41,446 bases of DNA from Schleiferilactobacillus shenzhenensis LY-73 (GCF_000469325.1 NZ_KI271592.1:42534-83979), one strand, 5' to 3'. Positions 7,575 through 15,967 are shown, counted from the stretch's first letter. Numbers and translations are program-made. Notes: generated by a model not told the origin, from the letters alone.

Positions 7575-9257
7575 ATGTTAGCCTTCACCGATCTTGGCCG
7601 TTACTATACCCAAGCCCAACTAGCCCGTGTCCGGGAACAGAAGCATCCCACCATTAGCGCTTGGGCTGGTGAGCGCATATTTGTCAGCTTTGTTGTGGGC
7701 CCTGTCGCAAAAGACCAGGTGCCGACTATTTCGATTGACCTGCCTGATAATTGGCAGGTTGAGATTGGGGTCATCCGAGAGACGTCTGCTTACATTGGCC
7801 GGGGCATGACCTGGGGTGAGATTCCCACCGGGCCGAATGCACCAGCGGCTGATTATGTGCAGCCCCTCGCGTCACTCACTGCAGCACCGGCGTCGTATTT
7901 GCATTGTGTGGCGGCGATTGCAGTCCCAGATGAGGATATTGACCCAGGGCCAGTGACCACGACAATTCGTGCCGGACAGAAGACCTTGCCGCTGACGATC
8001 AATATCGCAGTGTTGGATTACCTGTACATTTCTCCCCAGCTCTTCAGTCTGGAACTGTGGCAATACCCCTATGCGGTGGCCCGGTATTACGGTGTCACCC
8101 CCTTCAGTCCGGAACACGAGGCACTGGTTCGGGAGAATCTGCACCGCTACGTGCAGTGGGGCGGGGACACGATTGCGACGACCATCGTCGAGGATCCTTG
8201 GCACCACCAGACGTATGATGCCTACCCCAGTCTGGTCCAGTGGCAGCAGACTGCCAATGGCGGGTTCACCTTCGATTTCTCCCACTTCGACCAGTATGTG
8301 GACTGGAATATTGATGAAGGTATCAACCGGAAGATTAAGTGCTTTTCGCTGCTCCCGTGGGACAACATCATTCGCTATAAGGATGCCCAGGGGAAGTGGC
8401 AGGAAGAAAGGCCGGCGGTGGGGTCTCCCCGCTGGCGCGAGATTTGGACGGCGTTTTTAACGGCCTTCATTCCCCATTTGACGGACGCCGGCTGGTTTAC
8501 GCATACGTACATGGCGCTGGACGAGCGGCCCATCGACGAGATGCGCACGGTGATCGATTTTCTTGCCGGATTCCAGAACAAATACGGCGAATCGCTAAAG
8601 CTGTCCGGCGCGGTGAATTACCAGACAGCGGCGGCGGATGTGCTGGCCCACTACGATGACCTGTCCATCAACCAAGCCGAATTGGGCGATCCCCAGAAGT
8701 TCCAAGCCTTCGCTGCGGCGCGGCGGGCCCAGGGGCAGGAGACGACGTTCTACAATTGTGTGGGCAACTATCCCAGCATGTTTGCTCTGAGTAATCCCAT
8801 CGAGACGGCGTACCTGATCTGGTACTTTGCGGCACTGGGGGTCGACGGCTTTCTTCGCTGGGCACTGGATGCCTGGCCGGCGGCGCCCTATACGTCAATC
8901 AGCCACTGGTACTGGGAGAGCGGCGACCCGTTCCTCATCTATCCCCACCATCCGGGCGAGACCGGCGCCTACCGTACGCCCCGGGGCATGATGCTCGAGC
9001 ATGCGATGAGTCAGGTTCGCCAGTGGCGCTTCCTGGCCTCGGATGAAGACACTCGGGACCTGCCTGAAGTGCACACGCTCACGGATTATATCCAAATGCT
9101 GGCCGACCTGCCCCTGCCAGCCAAGACGACCAACGATTACGGCGCGACCGTCGCGGTGCATCCCGCCGCCGACCGCAAGGAGATGCAAGCCGTGGTGGCG
9201 AAGATTGAGAAGCTGCTGGCCGCGGCGACCCAGGCTGTGACGGCAATGATGTGGTGA
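7575..9257 (+). CDS. GH123-like glycoside hydrolase (DUF4091)
   Basis: A 560-residue protein resembling the DUF4091/GH123 glycosidases. An N-terminal beta-rich part (about 1-150) precedes a TIM-barrel-like catalytic region. The pair Asp316-Glu317 in YMALDERP fits the adjacent Asp-Glu that GH123 N-acetyl-galactosaminidases use for substrate-assisted catalysis. Other barrel-like signatures are QYVDWNIDEGINRKIK and the aromatic-rich HWYWESGDPFLIYPH near the end. There is no signal peptide, so it should act in the cytoplasm on an imported glycan. The start follows AGAGGAAG at 7563-7570. It is 15 bp upstream of a gene of unknown function and shares its terminator. Exact substrate unknown. Confidence 0.75.
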   Translation: MLAFTDLGRYYTQAQLARVREQKHPTISAWAGERIFVSFVVGPVAKDQVPTISIDLPDNWQVEIGVIRETSAYIGRGMTWGEIPTGPNAPAADYVQPLASLTAAPASYLHCVAAIAVPDEDIDPGPVTTTIRAGQKTLPLTINIAVLDYLYISPQLFSLELWQYPYAVARYYGVTPFSPEHEALVRENLHRYVQWGGDTIATTIVEDPWHHQTYDAYPSLVQWQQTANGGFTFDFSHFDQYVDWNIDEGINRKIKCFSLLPWDNIIRYKDAQGKWQEERPAVGSPRWREIWTAFLTAFIPHLTDAGWFTHTYMALDERPIDEMRTVIDFLAGFQNKYGESLKLSGAVNYQTAAADVLAHYDDLSINQAELGDPQKFQAFAAARRAQGQETTFYNCVGNYPSMFALSNPIETAYLIWYFAALGVDGFLRWALDAWPAAPYTSISHWYWESGDPFLIYPHHPGETGAYRTPRGMMLEHAMSQVRQWRFLASDEDTRDLPEVHTLTDYIQMLADLPLPAKTTNDYGATVAVHPAADRKEMQAVVAKIEKLLAAATQAVTAMMW

Positions 9258-9272
9258 AGAAAGGAGCGAACG

Positions 9273-10094
9273 ATGAAGAGAATCAGAAAACTAGGCGTGT
9301 ATCGGACCATACCAGAAAAGGACGACAACCCGATTGGTGACCGCTATGCGACCCGCTATGGTTTGCTCAAGCGTTACAGCGATCGGAACTGGAATCGATA
9401 TACGCGTGTTTTCGTACCAGGCCATTTTTCTCGACGTCTGCAATATCCGCCGGTCTTCGAGAATAAAGCCGTGCAGGTTTTCCGTGAGCGTTTCCCCCAA
9501 GCTGCTCGGGCAGATGCCCAGGCCTTTCGTAATTATCTCCGGGCTTACGTTGGTACTTGGGACTTTTCTCTTATGTACGATTACATCGGAGCGATGGTCC
9601 AGGCCAAGACCTATTTCTCTGAGCCGTTGAATCCGGCGGAAAAACAGTACCTCACCGCTATTGCCAAAGACGAATTGCCGGATGGGGTACAAATCGCAGG
9701 CACCTTGGCGGATGCCCGGGAGCGGGTCGAGCAGGAACCCAATTCCGTATGGGCTGCTGGACTTCTTGAGGCAGTGCAACAGAACAATGATCCAGAGATT
9801 TCAAGCGACGACTACCTAGCACTGGTAGAAGCGCTGAACGCAGAAAAAACAGACGCGCTTTTGGAATTGATGCAGCTAGACGCATTTTATGCCGTGCCGA
9901 CGAAACTTATTGTGTCCGCGATGGCGAGCACTCCCGATGACATGATTGCAGAACAGGACGTTAAGCGCCGCGAAATGCGGCATTTCATTCGTGGCTATTT
10001 AGTTCCGCGGATGTTCGGCCAACAGTTTACGGTCCAGGAATTAGCGTATTGGCAGGAATTTTTGCGGACCAACGTGCGGGGCTGGTGGACGTAA
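9273..10094 (+). CDS. Hypothetical protein, partner of GH123-like gene
   Basis: A 273-residue soluble protein that I do not recognise. It is rich in Arg, Tyr and Phe near the N terminus (KRYSDRNWNRYTRVFVPGHF) and mostly helical-looking and acidic from about residue 120 on. No signal peptide, membrane segment or nucleotide-binding motif is visible. AAAGGAG at 9259-9265 precedes the ATG at 9273. It is co-directional with and 15 bp downstream of the GH123-like gene and ends at a terminator, so a bicistronic transcript is likely. Functional coupling to glycan use is only inferred from this position. Confidence 0.75.
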   Translation: MKRIRKLGVYRTIPEKDDNPIGDRYATRYGLLKRYSDRNWNRYTRVFVPGHFSRRLQYPPVFENKAVQVFRERFPQAARADAQAFRNYLRAYVGTWDFSLMYDYIGAMVQAKTYFSEPLNPAEKQYLTAIAKDELPDGVQIAGTLADARERVEQEPNSVWAAGLLEAVQQNNDPEISSDDYLALVEALNAEKTDALLELMQLDAFYAVPTKLIVSAMASTPDDMIAEQDVKRREMRHFIRGYLVPRMFGQQFTVQELAYWQEFLRTNVRGWWT

Positions 10095-10116
10095 TCTTTT
10101 CACTCGATATCAATTT

Positions 10117-10164
10117 AGCGGTATGTCTGCCGGGCTTGATCAATCCGGGACACCCGCTTTTTTT
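10117..10164 (+). terminator. Rho-independent terminator of GH123-like operon
   Basis: An interrupted hairpin (AGCGG, TGTC and CCGG segments pairing with CCGG, GACA and CCGCT) is followed by seven T residues. It lies 23 bp after the stop of the 273-residue gene. Confidence 0.8.
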
Positions 10165-10466
10165 ATAGAAGGCAGAGGCCGATGTCGAACGCTACTCACT
10201 TACAACACGGATTGCGTGTTGTACTTGTCAATATGCATTGAAATGGCGGGCATAAAGTCGAAGATTTGTTTACAATGCGCCAAAGAACACACATAATGGC
10301 AATTATATGGTGGCAAAACACATCATTTTGTACTGAAATATTGCATGGGCGTTTTCCTATTGGGTTACTCATCCGAGATAAGCCGTTTGTTGAGTGTACC
10401 GTACTGTGGAATTACCATATGCAAGCTATCTAGTATACATAAAATGTCTTTAAATGCGCGCAAATG
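10165..10466. other. Intergenic region with one perfect hairpin
   Basis: AT-richer sequence between the GH123-like operon and the RecD2-like gene. The only structure I see is a perfect 9-bp stem, TACAACACG / CGTGTTGTA with a 5-nt loop, at 10201-10223. No T-run follows, so it could be an operator or an RNA element. No credible gene. Confidence 0.4.
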
Positions 10467-10467
10467 C

Positions 10468-10495
10468 TTGTTAACAGGACAAATACGTGTATAAT
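10468..10495 (+). promoter_or_regulatory. Promoter of RecD2-like gene
   Basis: TTGTTA (10468-10473), a 16-bp spacer and a consensus TATAAT (10490-10495), about 40 bp before the start codon. Confidence 0.6.
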
Positions 10496-10535
10496 CTGAG
10501 TTATAGATAACCTTAACGAAGGGGCGGTGACATTC

Positions 10536-13448
10536 ATGGCATACGAAGACCAGCACTTATTCACGCACGTCCCCGTCCGGGTTGACCGGCAGCTTTTCGC
10601 TGCTCCGGATAGTGACTACAAAGTATACGGCATGAAGGTCACCGACCCCAATTACGATATTCCCTTAGATTCTTTTGGCGGTATTTCAGTCTCGGGCGAG
10701 ATGGCGAATTTCGAGGATGGTTCCGTACTGGATATGGATCTGGTGTACGACGAGAATGCCAGCCGCAAGTTCAACCGGCCGAGCTTCACGGTACATGCCA
10801 TTCATTACGGCCTCCCAAAAGACGCCGAAGGCCAATGGCACTTTCTCGCTCAAATCACCCGCAAGAGCAAGTCGATGTATGAAAAGTTATCGGACGCCCT
10901 GCCGCCGACCGCGATGGTGCTGGATATGATTGTCGACGAAGAACTGACACCCGGCCAAGTGAAGGGGATCGGCGCAGTCACCCTGACGAAGCTGCACGAT
11001 CGGATCAAGAAGTCGAAAGACCTGGGCATTCTAATGGGCGAGTATGGCGAGGACCTGACGCCCATCGCTTATCAGCGGATCTACGACCACTTTCTGGATG
11101 CCAAGCGGGCCATCCATGCCATCAATAAGAACCCCTACATCATCATTGCCGTCGGCGGCATCGGGTTTCAGACTGCCGATAAGTTTGCCCTGGCCCGGGG
11201 CGTGAAGAAAGACGACCCGGACCGAATCAAGTTTGGCATGCACTTTGCCTTCGAGAGCAAAGTTCTCAATAGCGCGCACACCTTTGCTTCGCTGGACTGG
11301 TTTACCAAAACCTGCACGGAGATGCTGGACATTGAACCCGAAGTGCTAGCACCCCAGCTTGATCCTGAGACAGCACTGAAAAATGATTTTATTGTTAACG
11401 TTGACCAGCCGACTGGGAAAAAGACCATCACCACCAGTCTGATGTTCCTCAAAGAGGCTGATATCTATCGGATCATCGGCATTGCGGAACATACGCCGTG
11501 GCCGATTCTGCCCAAATCTCAGCTGGATCAAGCCATCGCCGACTTTCAACGGATCAACCACGTCGTTTTGAACCATGAACAGATTGCCTTTCTTCACTCT
11601 GCGAACGTCAATGGGATTACCATCCTGAACGGGTCAGCGGGCACAGGGAAGACCTGGATCGTGAAGGTGTTCGTGGACATCATGCGGCGCAACAAGGTGG
11701 ATTTCAGTCTGCTGGCACCCACCGGCCGGGCGGCCAAGGTACTCCAGGCGTATACTCAAGCCCCGGCCAAGACGATTCACTCTCGGCTGCGGCTGCTGCC
11801 GGGGTTCGAGACAAAGCCGTACCGGCGGTTCTCCAGTAACCGCGGGACGTTCGGCGACCAGGGCTTCGTGGTGGTGGATGAATCGTCCATGGTCACCGAA
11901 GATCTGGCCTGGGAACTGGTGCGGGCCGTGGACTATAACGAACAGCACCTAATCTTTGTCGGCGACGCTTTCCAGCTGCCGGCGATTGGGCCGGGCAACT
12001 TTCTCAACGACTTAGCCACCGCCAAGCAGGTGACGACGGTGACGCTGACCCACGTGTACCGGCAGGGGGAGAAATCCGGCATCTTGGACTTGGCGACCCG
12101 GGTGCGGGAGCTGGCGCCAATGCCGTTCTACCGGACTCAGGAAACCTACGTCAACGGTGCATTGAAAATGTACAATCGGAATGATGCCCAGGGTATCGCC
12201 GACACTCTCGTCCAACGGTACCGTGAGTTGTGGGAAGCCCACGACCGCAACACCGACACGATTATGCTCTGTGTCAACCAGAATCGCGGTGCCCTGGGCC
12301 AGCGGACACTGAACCGGCGGATCCAGACCTTCGTGACCCCGCCCCAGCCCGGCGAGGCAGAGTATGTTTCGCCCGTTCTAGACCAGGACACCGGCGACAA
12401 GGATGTCATCCGACTCAACGACAAGGTGATGATCCTCAAGAACGACGGCAGCGCCGAGCTGGTCGATCCGGAGACCTGGCAGCGGATTCCCGATACCGAT
12501 CCGGATGATGACATTGACAGCGATGACAGCACCCCCAGCTACGAGACCACTGCGGTAACCAACGGCGACCTGGGCCGGGTGGCCCACATTGATACCAAGC
12601 ACCGCTACATGGTTGTCCAGGTCGAGGACGAATACGTCTACTTTGCCTTCGCGGGATTACTGCAGAAGCTGGCCCTGGCGTACGCTGTCACTGTCTATAA
12701 GGCACAAGGCGGCCAGGCCGACCACGTCCTCCTGGGCTTTGGGGCCGGCGGCTGGATGGTGGATGCTCAATCCTTCTACACGGCACTCACCCGGGCCAAA
12801 GAGACAGTGGACTGTTACGCCGATTTTGGCATGCTCCGGGCGAAGCTCAAGGTCGTGCCGCGGGACAAGCGCCACGATCTGCTGGGCAATTTTCTCTCTG
12901 GCCGCTTGAACCCGGACACTTATGCCTTGATGACGGCGGACGAGTTGAGAAAGGCGCTGGATCCCAAGGCGAAGCAGGAGGAGCTGCCGGTGCCGCAGAA
13001 AGCTGACGAGGATGAAACTGGAGAAGCGGGGGCCAAGCAATCCGCTGAAGGCGACCGGCATGGGGAACAGCCAAGGCCGTCTGACCAGAATAAAAAGGCC
13101 CGTCGGAAAAAAGCTGTCTTAGAGGATCCCGATGCCATTCTGAATCGAGCCAAGGCCAAGTGGGCTGCGGAGAACCGTTTTCCCATCCAGCCCGAGTTGG
13201 ATGCCGTACTTGAACGCGTGGCCAGAGCGAGAAAGGCATTGCGCGAACGCAAGGCAGCGGTTTCTGACAACGTCAGAAAAACGCCCGAAGTAAAACAAGA
13301 AGAAAAACAACAAACCAAGAAAAAGCGTCAGCCGACGCAGCCAGCCCCTGATTCGTCACGTTATACTCCTGCACAACAAAAGATTGTCGATGGGCAGGAT
13401 CCGCTCTTGGCGGAGTTCCGACGGATGTTTGGCCACGATTATAAATAA
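10536..13448 (+). CDS. RecD2-like SF1B DNA helicase
   Basis: A 970-residue ATP-dependent 5'-3' DNA helicase of the RecD2 family. In order: an N-terminal region; a helix-hairpin-helix-like stretch (QVKGIGAVTLTKL, around 140); Walker A GSAGTGKT (around 367); Walker B VVVDESSM; GDAFQLPAIGPG; and C-terminal motifs VTVYKAQGGQADHVLL and FYTALTRAKE. All ATPase motifs are present. From about residue 805 there is a ~160-residue Lys/Glu/Gln-rich tail not found in the ordinary helicase core, which makes the protein longer than usual RecD2 (about 740-840, from memory). The ATG at 10536 is chosen because AGGGG at 10519-10524 fits it; the GTG at 10527 is too close. RecD2 proteins act in replication-fork and mismatch-repair related work. 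The stop overlaps the conserved box of cassette B. Confidence 0.88.
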   Translation: MAYEDQHLFTHVPVRVDRQLFAAPDSDYKVYGMKVTDPNYDIPLDSFGGISVSGEMANFEDGSVLDMDLVYDENASRKFNRPSFTVHAIHYGLPKDAEGQWHFLAQITRKSKSMYEKLSDALPPTAMVLDMIVDEELTPGQVKGIGAVTLTKLHDRIKKSKDLGILMGEYGEDLTPIAYQRIYDHFLDAKRAIHAINKNPYIIIAVGGIGFQTADKFALARGVKKDDPDRIKFGMHFAFESKVLNSAHTFASLDWFTKTCTEMLDIEPEVLAPQLDPETALKNDFIVNVDQPTGKKTITTSLMFLKEADIYRIIGIAEHTPWPILPKSQLDQAIADFQRINHVVLNHEQIAFLHSANVNGITILNGSAGTGKTWIVKVFVDIMRRNKVDFSLLAPTGRAAKVLQAYTQAPAKTIHSRLRLLPGFETKPYRRFSSNRGTFGDQGFVVVDESSMVTEDLAWELVRAVDYNEQHLIFVGDAFQLPAIGPGNFLNDLATAKQVTTVTLTHVYRQGEKSGILDLATRVRELAPMPFYRTQETYVNGALKMYNRNDAQGIADTLVQRYRELWEAHDRNTDTIMLCVNQNRGALGQRTLNRRIQTFVTPPQPGEAEYVSPVLDQDTGDKDVIRLNDKVMILKNDGSAELVDPETWQRIPDTDPDDDIDSDDSTPSYETTAVTNGDLGRVAHIDTKHRYMVVQVEDEYVYFAFAGLLQKLALAYAVTVYKAQGGQADHVLLGFGAGGWMVDAQSFYTALTRAKETVDCYADFGMLRAKLKVVPRDKRHDLLGNFLSGRLNPDTYALMTADELRKALDPKAKQEELPVPQKADEDETGEAGAKQSAEGDRHGEQPRPSDQNKKARRKKAVLEDPDAILNRAKAKWAAENRFPIQPELDAVLERVARARKALRERKAAVSDNVRKTPEVKQEEKQQTKKKRQPTQPAPDSSRYTPAQQKIVDGQDPLLAEFRRMFGHDYK

Positions 13449-13512
13449 TTGGTATATAAGTATATGGCGAACACAAAGTGGGAGATAAAGCCTATTTAAT
13501 CCGCTATAGGCA

Positions 13513-13535
13513 CATGTACTGCTAGATGGTATACT
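13513..13535 (+). promoter_or_regulatory. Toxin B promoter
   Basis: The -10 TATACT (13530-13535) sits in the sequence AGATGGTATACTA shared with copy A. TAGGCA lies 17 bp upstream (copy C has TGGGCA). The left arm of the inverted repeat seen in A and C is not conserved here; instead GCCTAT / ATAGGC (13490-13495 and 13505-13510) lies just upstream. Confidence 0.5.
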
Positions 13536-13643
13536 AATTGAGTAGAGCTTGTTGAGACGGTGGCTACTTTAGGTTAGTTGCGGGAGGTGATGCGCACGTT
13601 ACATCACTGTTCGACCACGGTTTTCCGAGAAAGGGTAAGCCAA

Positions 13644-13754
13644 TTGGTGTCCTTCCAGGATACGTTACTAGTGATGATTGGATTCGGCTCATTCGTCGTT
13701 TCACTCATTACTCTCATGGTGACGTTGATCGACAAAATGGACAACAAAAAATAG
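13644..13754 (+). CDS. Holin-like type I toxin, copy B
   Basis: A 36-residue hydrophobic peptide with the same length and layout as copy A: MVSFQDTLLVMIGFGSF, then a membrane helix, then a charged DKMDNKK end. The start is TTG 13644 with AAAGGG 8 nt upstream, matching copy A. The frame is also open to an ATG at 13597 directly behind GGGAGGTG, but a 2-nt spacing makes that start unlikely. The leader contains the GTGATG/CATCAC hairpin. The stop TAG lies inside the terminator stem, as in copy A. By analogy with Fst/TxpA-type peptides it should damage the membrane when over-expressed. Confidence 0.75.
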   Translation: MVSFQDTLLVMIGFGSFVVSLITLMVTLIDKMDNKK

Positions 13755-13789
13755 CCGTCCATAGGTTGGGAGCCTAACGGCTATTTTTT
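13746..13789. terminator. Bidirectional terminator, cassette B
   Basis: AAAAAATAGCCGT / ACGGCTATTTTTT around an 18-nt centre. Both strands end in six T residues, so this copy should terminate toxin mRNA and antitoxin equally. Confidence 0.88.
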
Positions 13790-13864
13790 GTCGTAGAACC
13801 AGGGCTACCGCCTAGCAACTCTGAGTTAAACGGACGCCGCCTTGGAAAGCGACGTTCTTTTTCT
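13746..13864 (-). ncRNA. Antitoxin RNA of cassette B
   Basis: Predicted antisense RNA of about 119 nt. The promoter on the minus strand is GTGACA (13899-13894), a 17-bp spacer and TATACT (13876-13871). The 5' part has the GAACG.CGC / GCG.CGTCC hairpin (13857-13832), and CTCAGAGTTGCT follows as in copy A. It overlaps the 3' end of the toxin mRNA through the shared terminator. Its promoter starts 33 bp beyond the MutS-like stop codon on the same strand with no terminator between, so read-through from that gene could add to its level. Confidence 0.75.
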
Positions 13865-13931
13865 GTCTTTAGTATAGCAACTTTGACTGATCCTGTCACT
13901 GTTTGCTTGCTGGTTCCAAGGCTGCTGGCAA

Positions 13932-15617
13932 TTACGTTGTCGCCGGCACCTCCGGCCAGCTCTTACTGGCCTCGAATGCCTCCGCCAGCTTATTCGCCTC
14001 ATTGATCAGCGATGCTGGATAGTGCATCGTCCCCAGCAGGGCAATGGCGTTATGCGATGTCGCCGGCCCCTGTCGCAACAGGTAATCGAACTCGACGCCG
14101 TGGTCCTTGGTGACGGTCTCTTGGAAGTGCCAGTTGTCGCAGGAACTGGCCAGCATCTCAGTCAGCTCGTTGTCGTGGGTGGCGATCATCACCAGGCTGG
14201 GATATTGGTTGAGCCACTGCACGACGCTGGCCGAAGCGGCGATTCGTTCGACGGTATTGGTCCCCTTGAGGATCTCGTCCACAAAACCGTAGCAAGGCTG
14301 GCCGGTGGCGACTAAATCCAACAGCCGTTTGATGGCCTTGATTTCAGCGACGAAGTAACTGTCGCCGGCGGCCAGGTCGTCGCTCACGGCCATGGCAGTG
14401 ATAACGTGGCCCGGTCCCAGCGCGAAGGATGCAGCGGTACAGGTATTGATGGTCTGGGCCAGGATGCAGTTGATGGCGACGCTTTTGACATAAGTCGATT
14501 TCCCAGAGGCGTTAGAACCGGTGATGATCGTGTTGCGCCGCCAATGCAGGGGGTTCGACACAGCATCGGGGAGGAGCGGATGGACCAGTGCTTCGGCTTC
14601 GACGGGCCCCTTTCTGAACGTGGGAATCGTGGTATTGCCGGCCGCGATGCGGTAATTGGCGATGGCGATGGCCACTTCCAGGTCGCCCAGGGCAGTCCAC
14701 AGGCCGAGGGCGGCAGCGTGCTGCGTCTGGAGCCGCTTGAGAACGAAGTTGTAGGCGATGAACGCCAGCATGAAGAGGCCGTTGATGTAATCCATGATGA
14801 TGGCCATATCGCTGGCATCGGTGGTGCGGAAGGCGAAGCCGAACTGGGAGATGGCCCGCAGCGGCTTCAGATTCTTCTTGATCAGCGCCTGACTGGGGCC
14901 GGGCACCTTCGCCAACTTCTGCGCGGCGACGATGGTCCGCACCAAGTAGCTCATCGCCGTCAGCTCGCCTTCCAGCTTGGCCTTGCGGGTTTGGTAGTAG
15001 ATAATGTTGAACACGGCGCTGACCATGAGCACCAGCCCGCCCCAAGTGAATAAGCTGTTTTGCTGAAGAAAGAAGCCAATCAGCAGGACAATCAGCGAGA
15101 CGACCGGCAATGTCCCCAGGATGACGTACTTGGCCATTCCGGACAGGCTGCTTTCCGTCGTATGCAGCAGATAGTTTTGACTTTGGTTGTGGTCGGTCCG
15201 GCCTAGCTTGGCGAAGTCTTTTTGCACCGCCAGCCGGTCGTCGGGATGGTCAGAAAAGTACGTGATCAGCGGTTCCCGTGCGGCCGCCTCACCGAAGTTA
15301 TAACTGCGCAGGACTTGGTACAGCCGTTCGGCACCGACGCTGGATTGAGTGGCATTGATCTGCTCGAAGACCGGGAACATATCCAGGTCGCTCCACGTCA
15401 GGTCATCCACTTGGCTGTCGAACTTCTGCAATTTCTTCTGGGCCGCGAAGGCTTCCTTCAAGCTGGCCTCGGCGTTGCCTTGATAACTTTCTGGGAACTG
15501 GCCCCATTCCCGCTTCAGCCGAGCGGTCAGCCGCTGGTCCGCGACATACAGCCAGCCGACCATGAGGAGGACGACGGCGGCAATGACGGTGATCAGGGTC
15601 AAGAACGGTGTAGACAT
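13932..15617 (-). CDS. Membrane-anchored MutS-like ATPase
   Basis: A 561-residue protein with the ATPase (domain V) of MutS but without the mismatch-recognition domains. A membrane helix at about 5-24 and two more at about 165-210 tie it to the membrane. The C-terminal half has Walker A GSNASGKST (around 366), AMAVSDDL, Walker B CYGFVDEI (around 444), and MIATHDNEL, in the order found in MutS proteins. The upstream lever/clamp region is much reduced. Such short MutS paralogues are known in Firmicutes, but their role is not settled, and membrane anchoring argues against normal mismatch repair. The ATG has AGGTGA 6 nt upstream. The gene lies between toxin cassettes B and C, which face inwards. 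Confidence 0.85.
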   Translation of the reverse strand: MSTPFLTLITVIAAVVLLMVGWLYVADQRLTARLKREWGQFPESYQGNAEASLKEAFAAQKKLQKFDSQVDDLTWSDLDMFPVFEQINATQSSVGAERLYQVLRSYNFGEAAAREPLITYFSDHPDDRLAVQKDFAKLGRTDHNQSQNYLLHTTESSLSGMAKYVILGTLPVVSLIVLLIGFFLQQNSLFTWGGLVLMVSAVFNIIYYQTRKAKLEGELTAMSYLVRTIVAAQKLAKVPGPSQALIKKNLKPLRAISQFGFAFRTTDASDMAIIMDYINGLFMLAFIAYNFVLKRLQTQHAAALGLWTALGDLEVAIAIANYRIAAGNTTIPTFRKGPVEAEALVHPLLPDAVSNPLHWRRNTIITGSNASGKSTYVKSVAINCILAQTINTCTAASFALGPGHVITAMAVSDDLAAGDSYFVAEIKAIKRLLDLVATGQPCYGFVDEILKGTNTVERIAASASVVQWLNQYPSLVMIATHDNELTEMLASSCDNWHFQETVTKDHGVEFDYLLRQGPATSHNAIALLGTMHYPASLINEANKLAEAFEASKSWPEVPATT

Positions 15618-15742
15618 GGTGCGTCACCTGCTTTCTTGGGTTAAGTATAGCGGATGTGGGGGAAGAAAGGCACTGGAACGACGGATATTGTGGCATATGT
15701 CTTGAAGATGACACGAGACTGGATTGTTGTTAGACTGAAGAC

Positions 15743-15865
15743 AGAAAAAGAGCACCGCTTTCCCAAGGCGATGCCCTCTGAAACACAGAGCTGCTTGACG
15801 GCGGCCCTTAAATCGACGACAACAATAACCGTCTAGGCCTGCAAGCGAGAGACGGTTATTTTTCT
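15743..15865 (+). ncRNA. Antitoxin RNA of cassette C
   Basis: Predicted antisense RNA of about 120 nt. Promoter ATGACA (15708-15713), a 17-bp spacer and TAGACT (15731-15736); the -10 is weaker than in A and B. The hairpin GAGCA (15750-15754) / TGCCC (15772-15776) keeps pairing through two compensatory changes relative to copy A. CACAGAGCTGCTTGACGG follows, then the shared terminator. Confidence 0.72.
15824..15863. terminator. Shared convergent terminator, cassette C
   Basis: AATAACCGTCT / AGACGGTTATT as in copy A, with five T residues on the plus strand and a poor T-run on the minus strand. Confidence 0.75.
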
Positions 15866-15967
15866 GCTGTTCAGGGCAACAACGATTGTTACCACAAGGG
15901 CAATGAGTGCGACGACAAATAAGCCGAACGCAATCATGACCAGCAACGTGTCCGCGGGGGACACCAT
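15833..15967 (-). CDS. Holin-like type I toxin, copy C (extended)
   Basis: A 44-residue peptide with the same start block (MVSPADTLLVMIAFG) and membrane helix as copies A and B. Here the stop inside the terminator stem is lost: the frame passes through the stem and ends eight residues later at TAG 15835-15833. This copy has a real ATG (15967-15965), with AAAGGA 9 nt upstream. In this copy the reading from the upstream GGGAGGTG-ATG is closed: it encodes a 15-residue peptide ending in a TAG right at the toxin ribosome binding site. That supports the downstream start for all three copies. The extra charged tail may weaken or alter toxicity (inference). Confidence 0.75.
   Translation of the reverse strand: MVSPADTLLVMIAFGLFVVALIALVVTIVVALNSRKITVSRLQA

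Larger units (their letters stand above)
13448..13899. repeat. Type I toxin-antitoxin cassette, copy B
   Basis: Second of three ~452-bp units, inverted relative to A and C. Limits are the box ATTGGTATATA (13448-13458), overlapping the RecD2-like stop codon by one base, and the antitoxin -35 box (13894-13899). Toxin is on the plus strand and antisense RNA on the minus strand. Confidence 0.85.

Noticed and set aside
7201-7581. 126-residue plus-strand open frame in the gap before the GH123-like gene
   Set aside because: No ribosome binding site, low-complexity basic composition, and it runs over the promoter and ribosome binding site of the next gene.
10365-10556. 63-residue minus-strand frame over the RecD2-like promoter
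   Set aside because: Overlaps a consensus -10 and the start of the helicase gene; no ribosome binding site; composition looks random.
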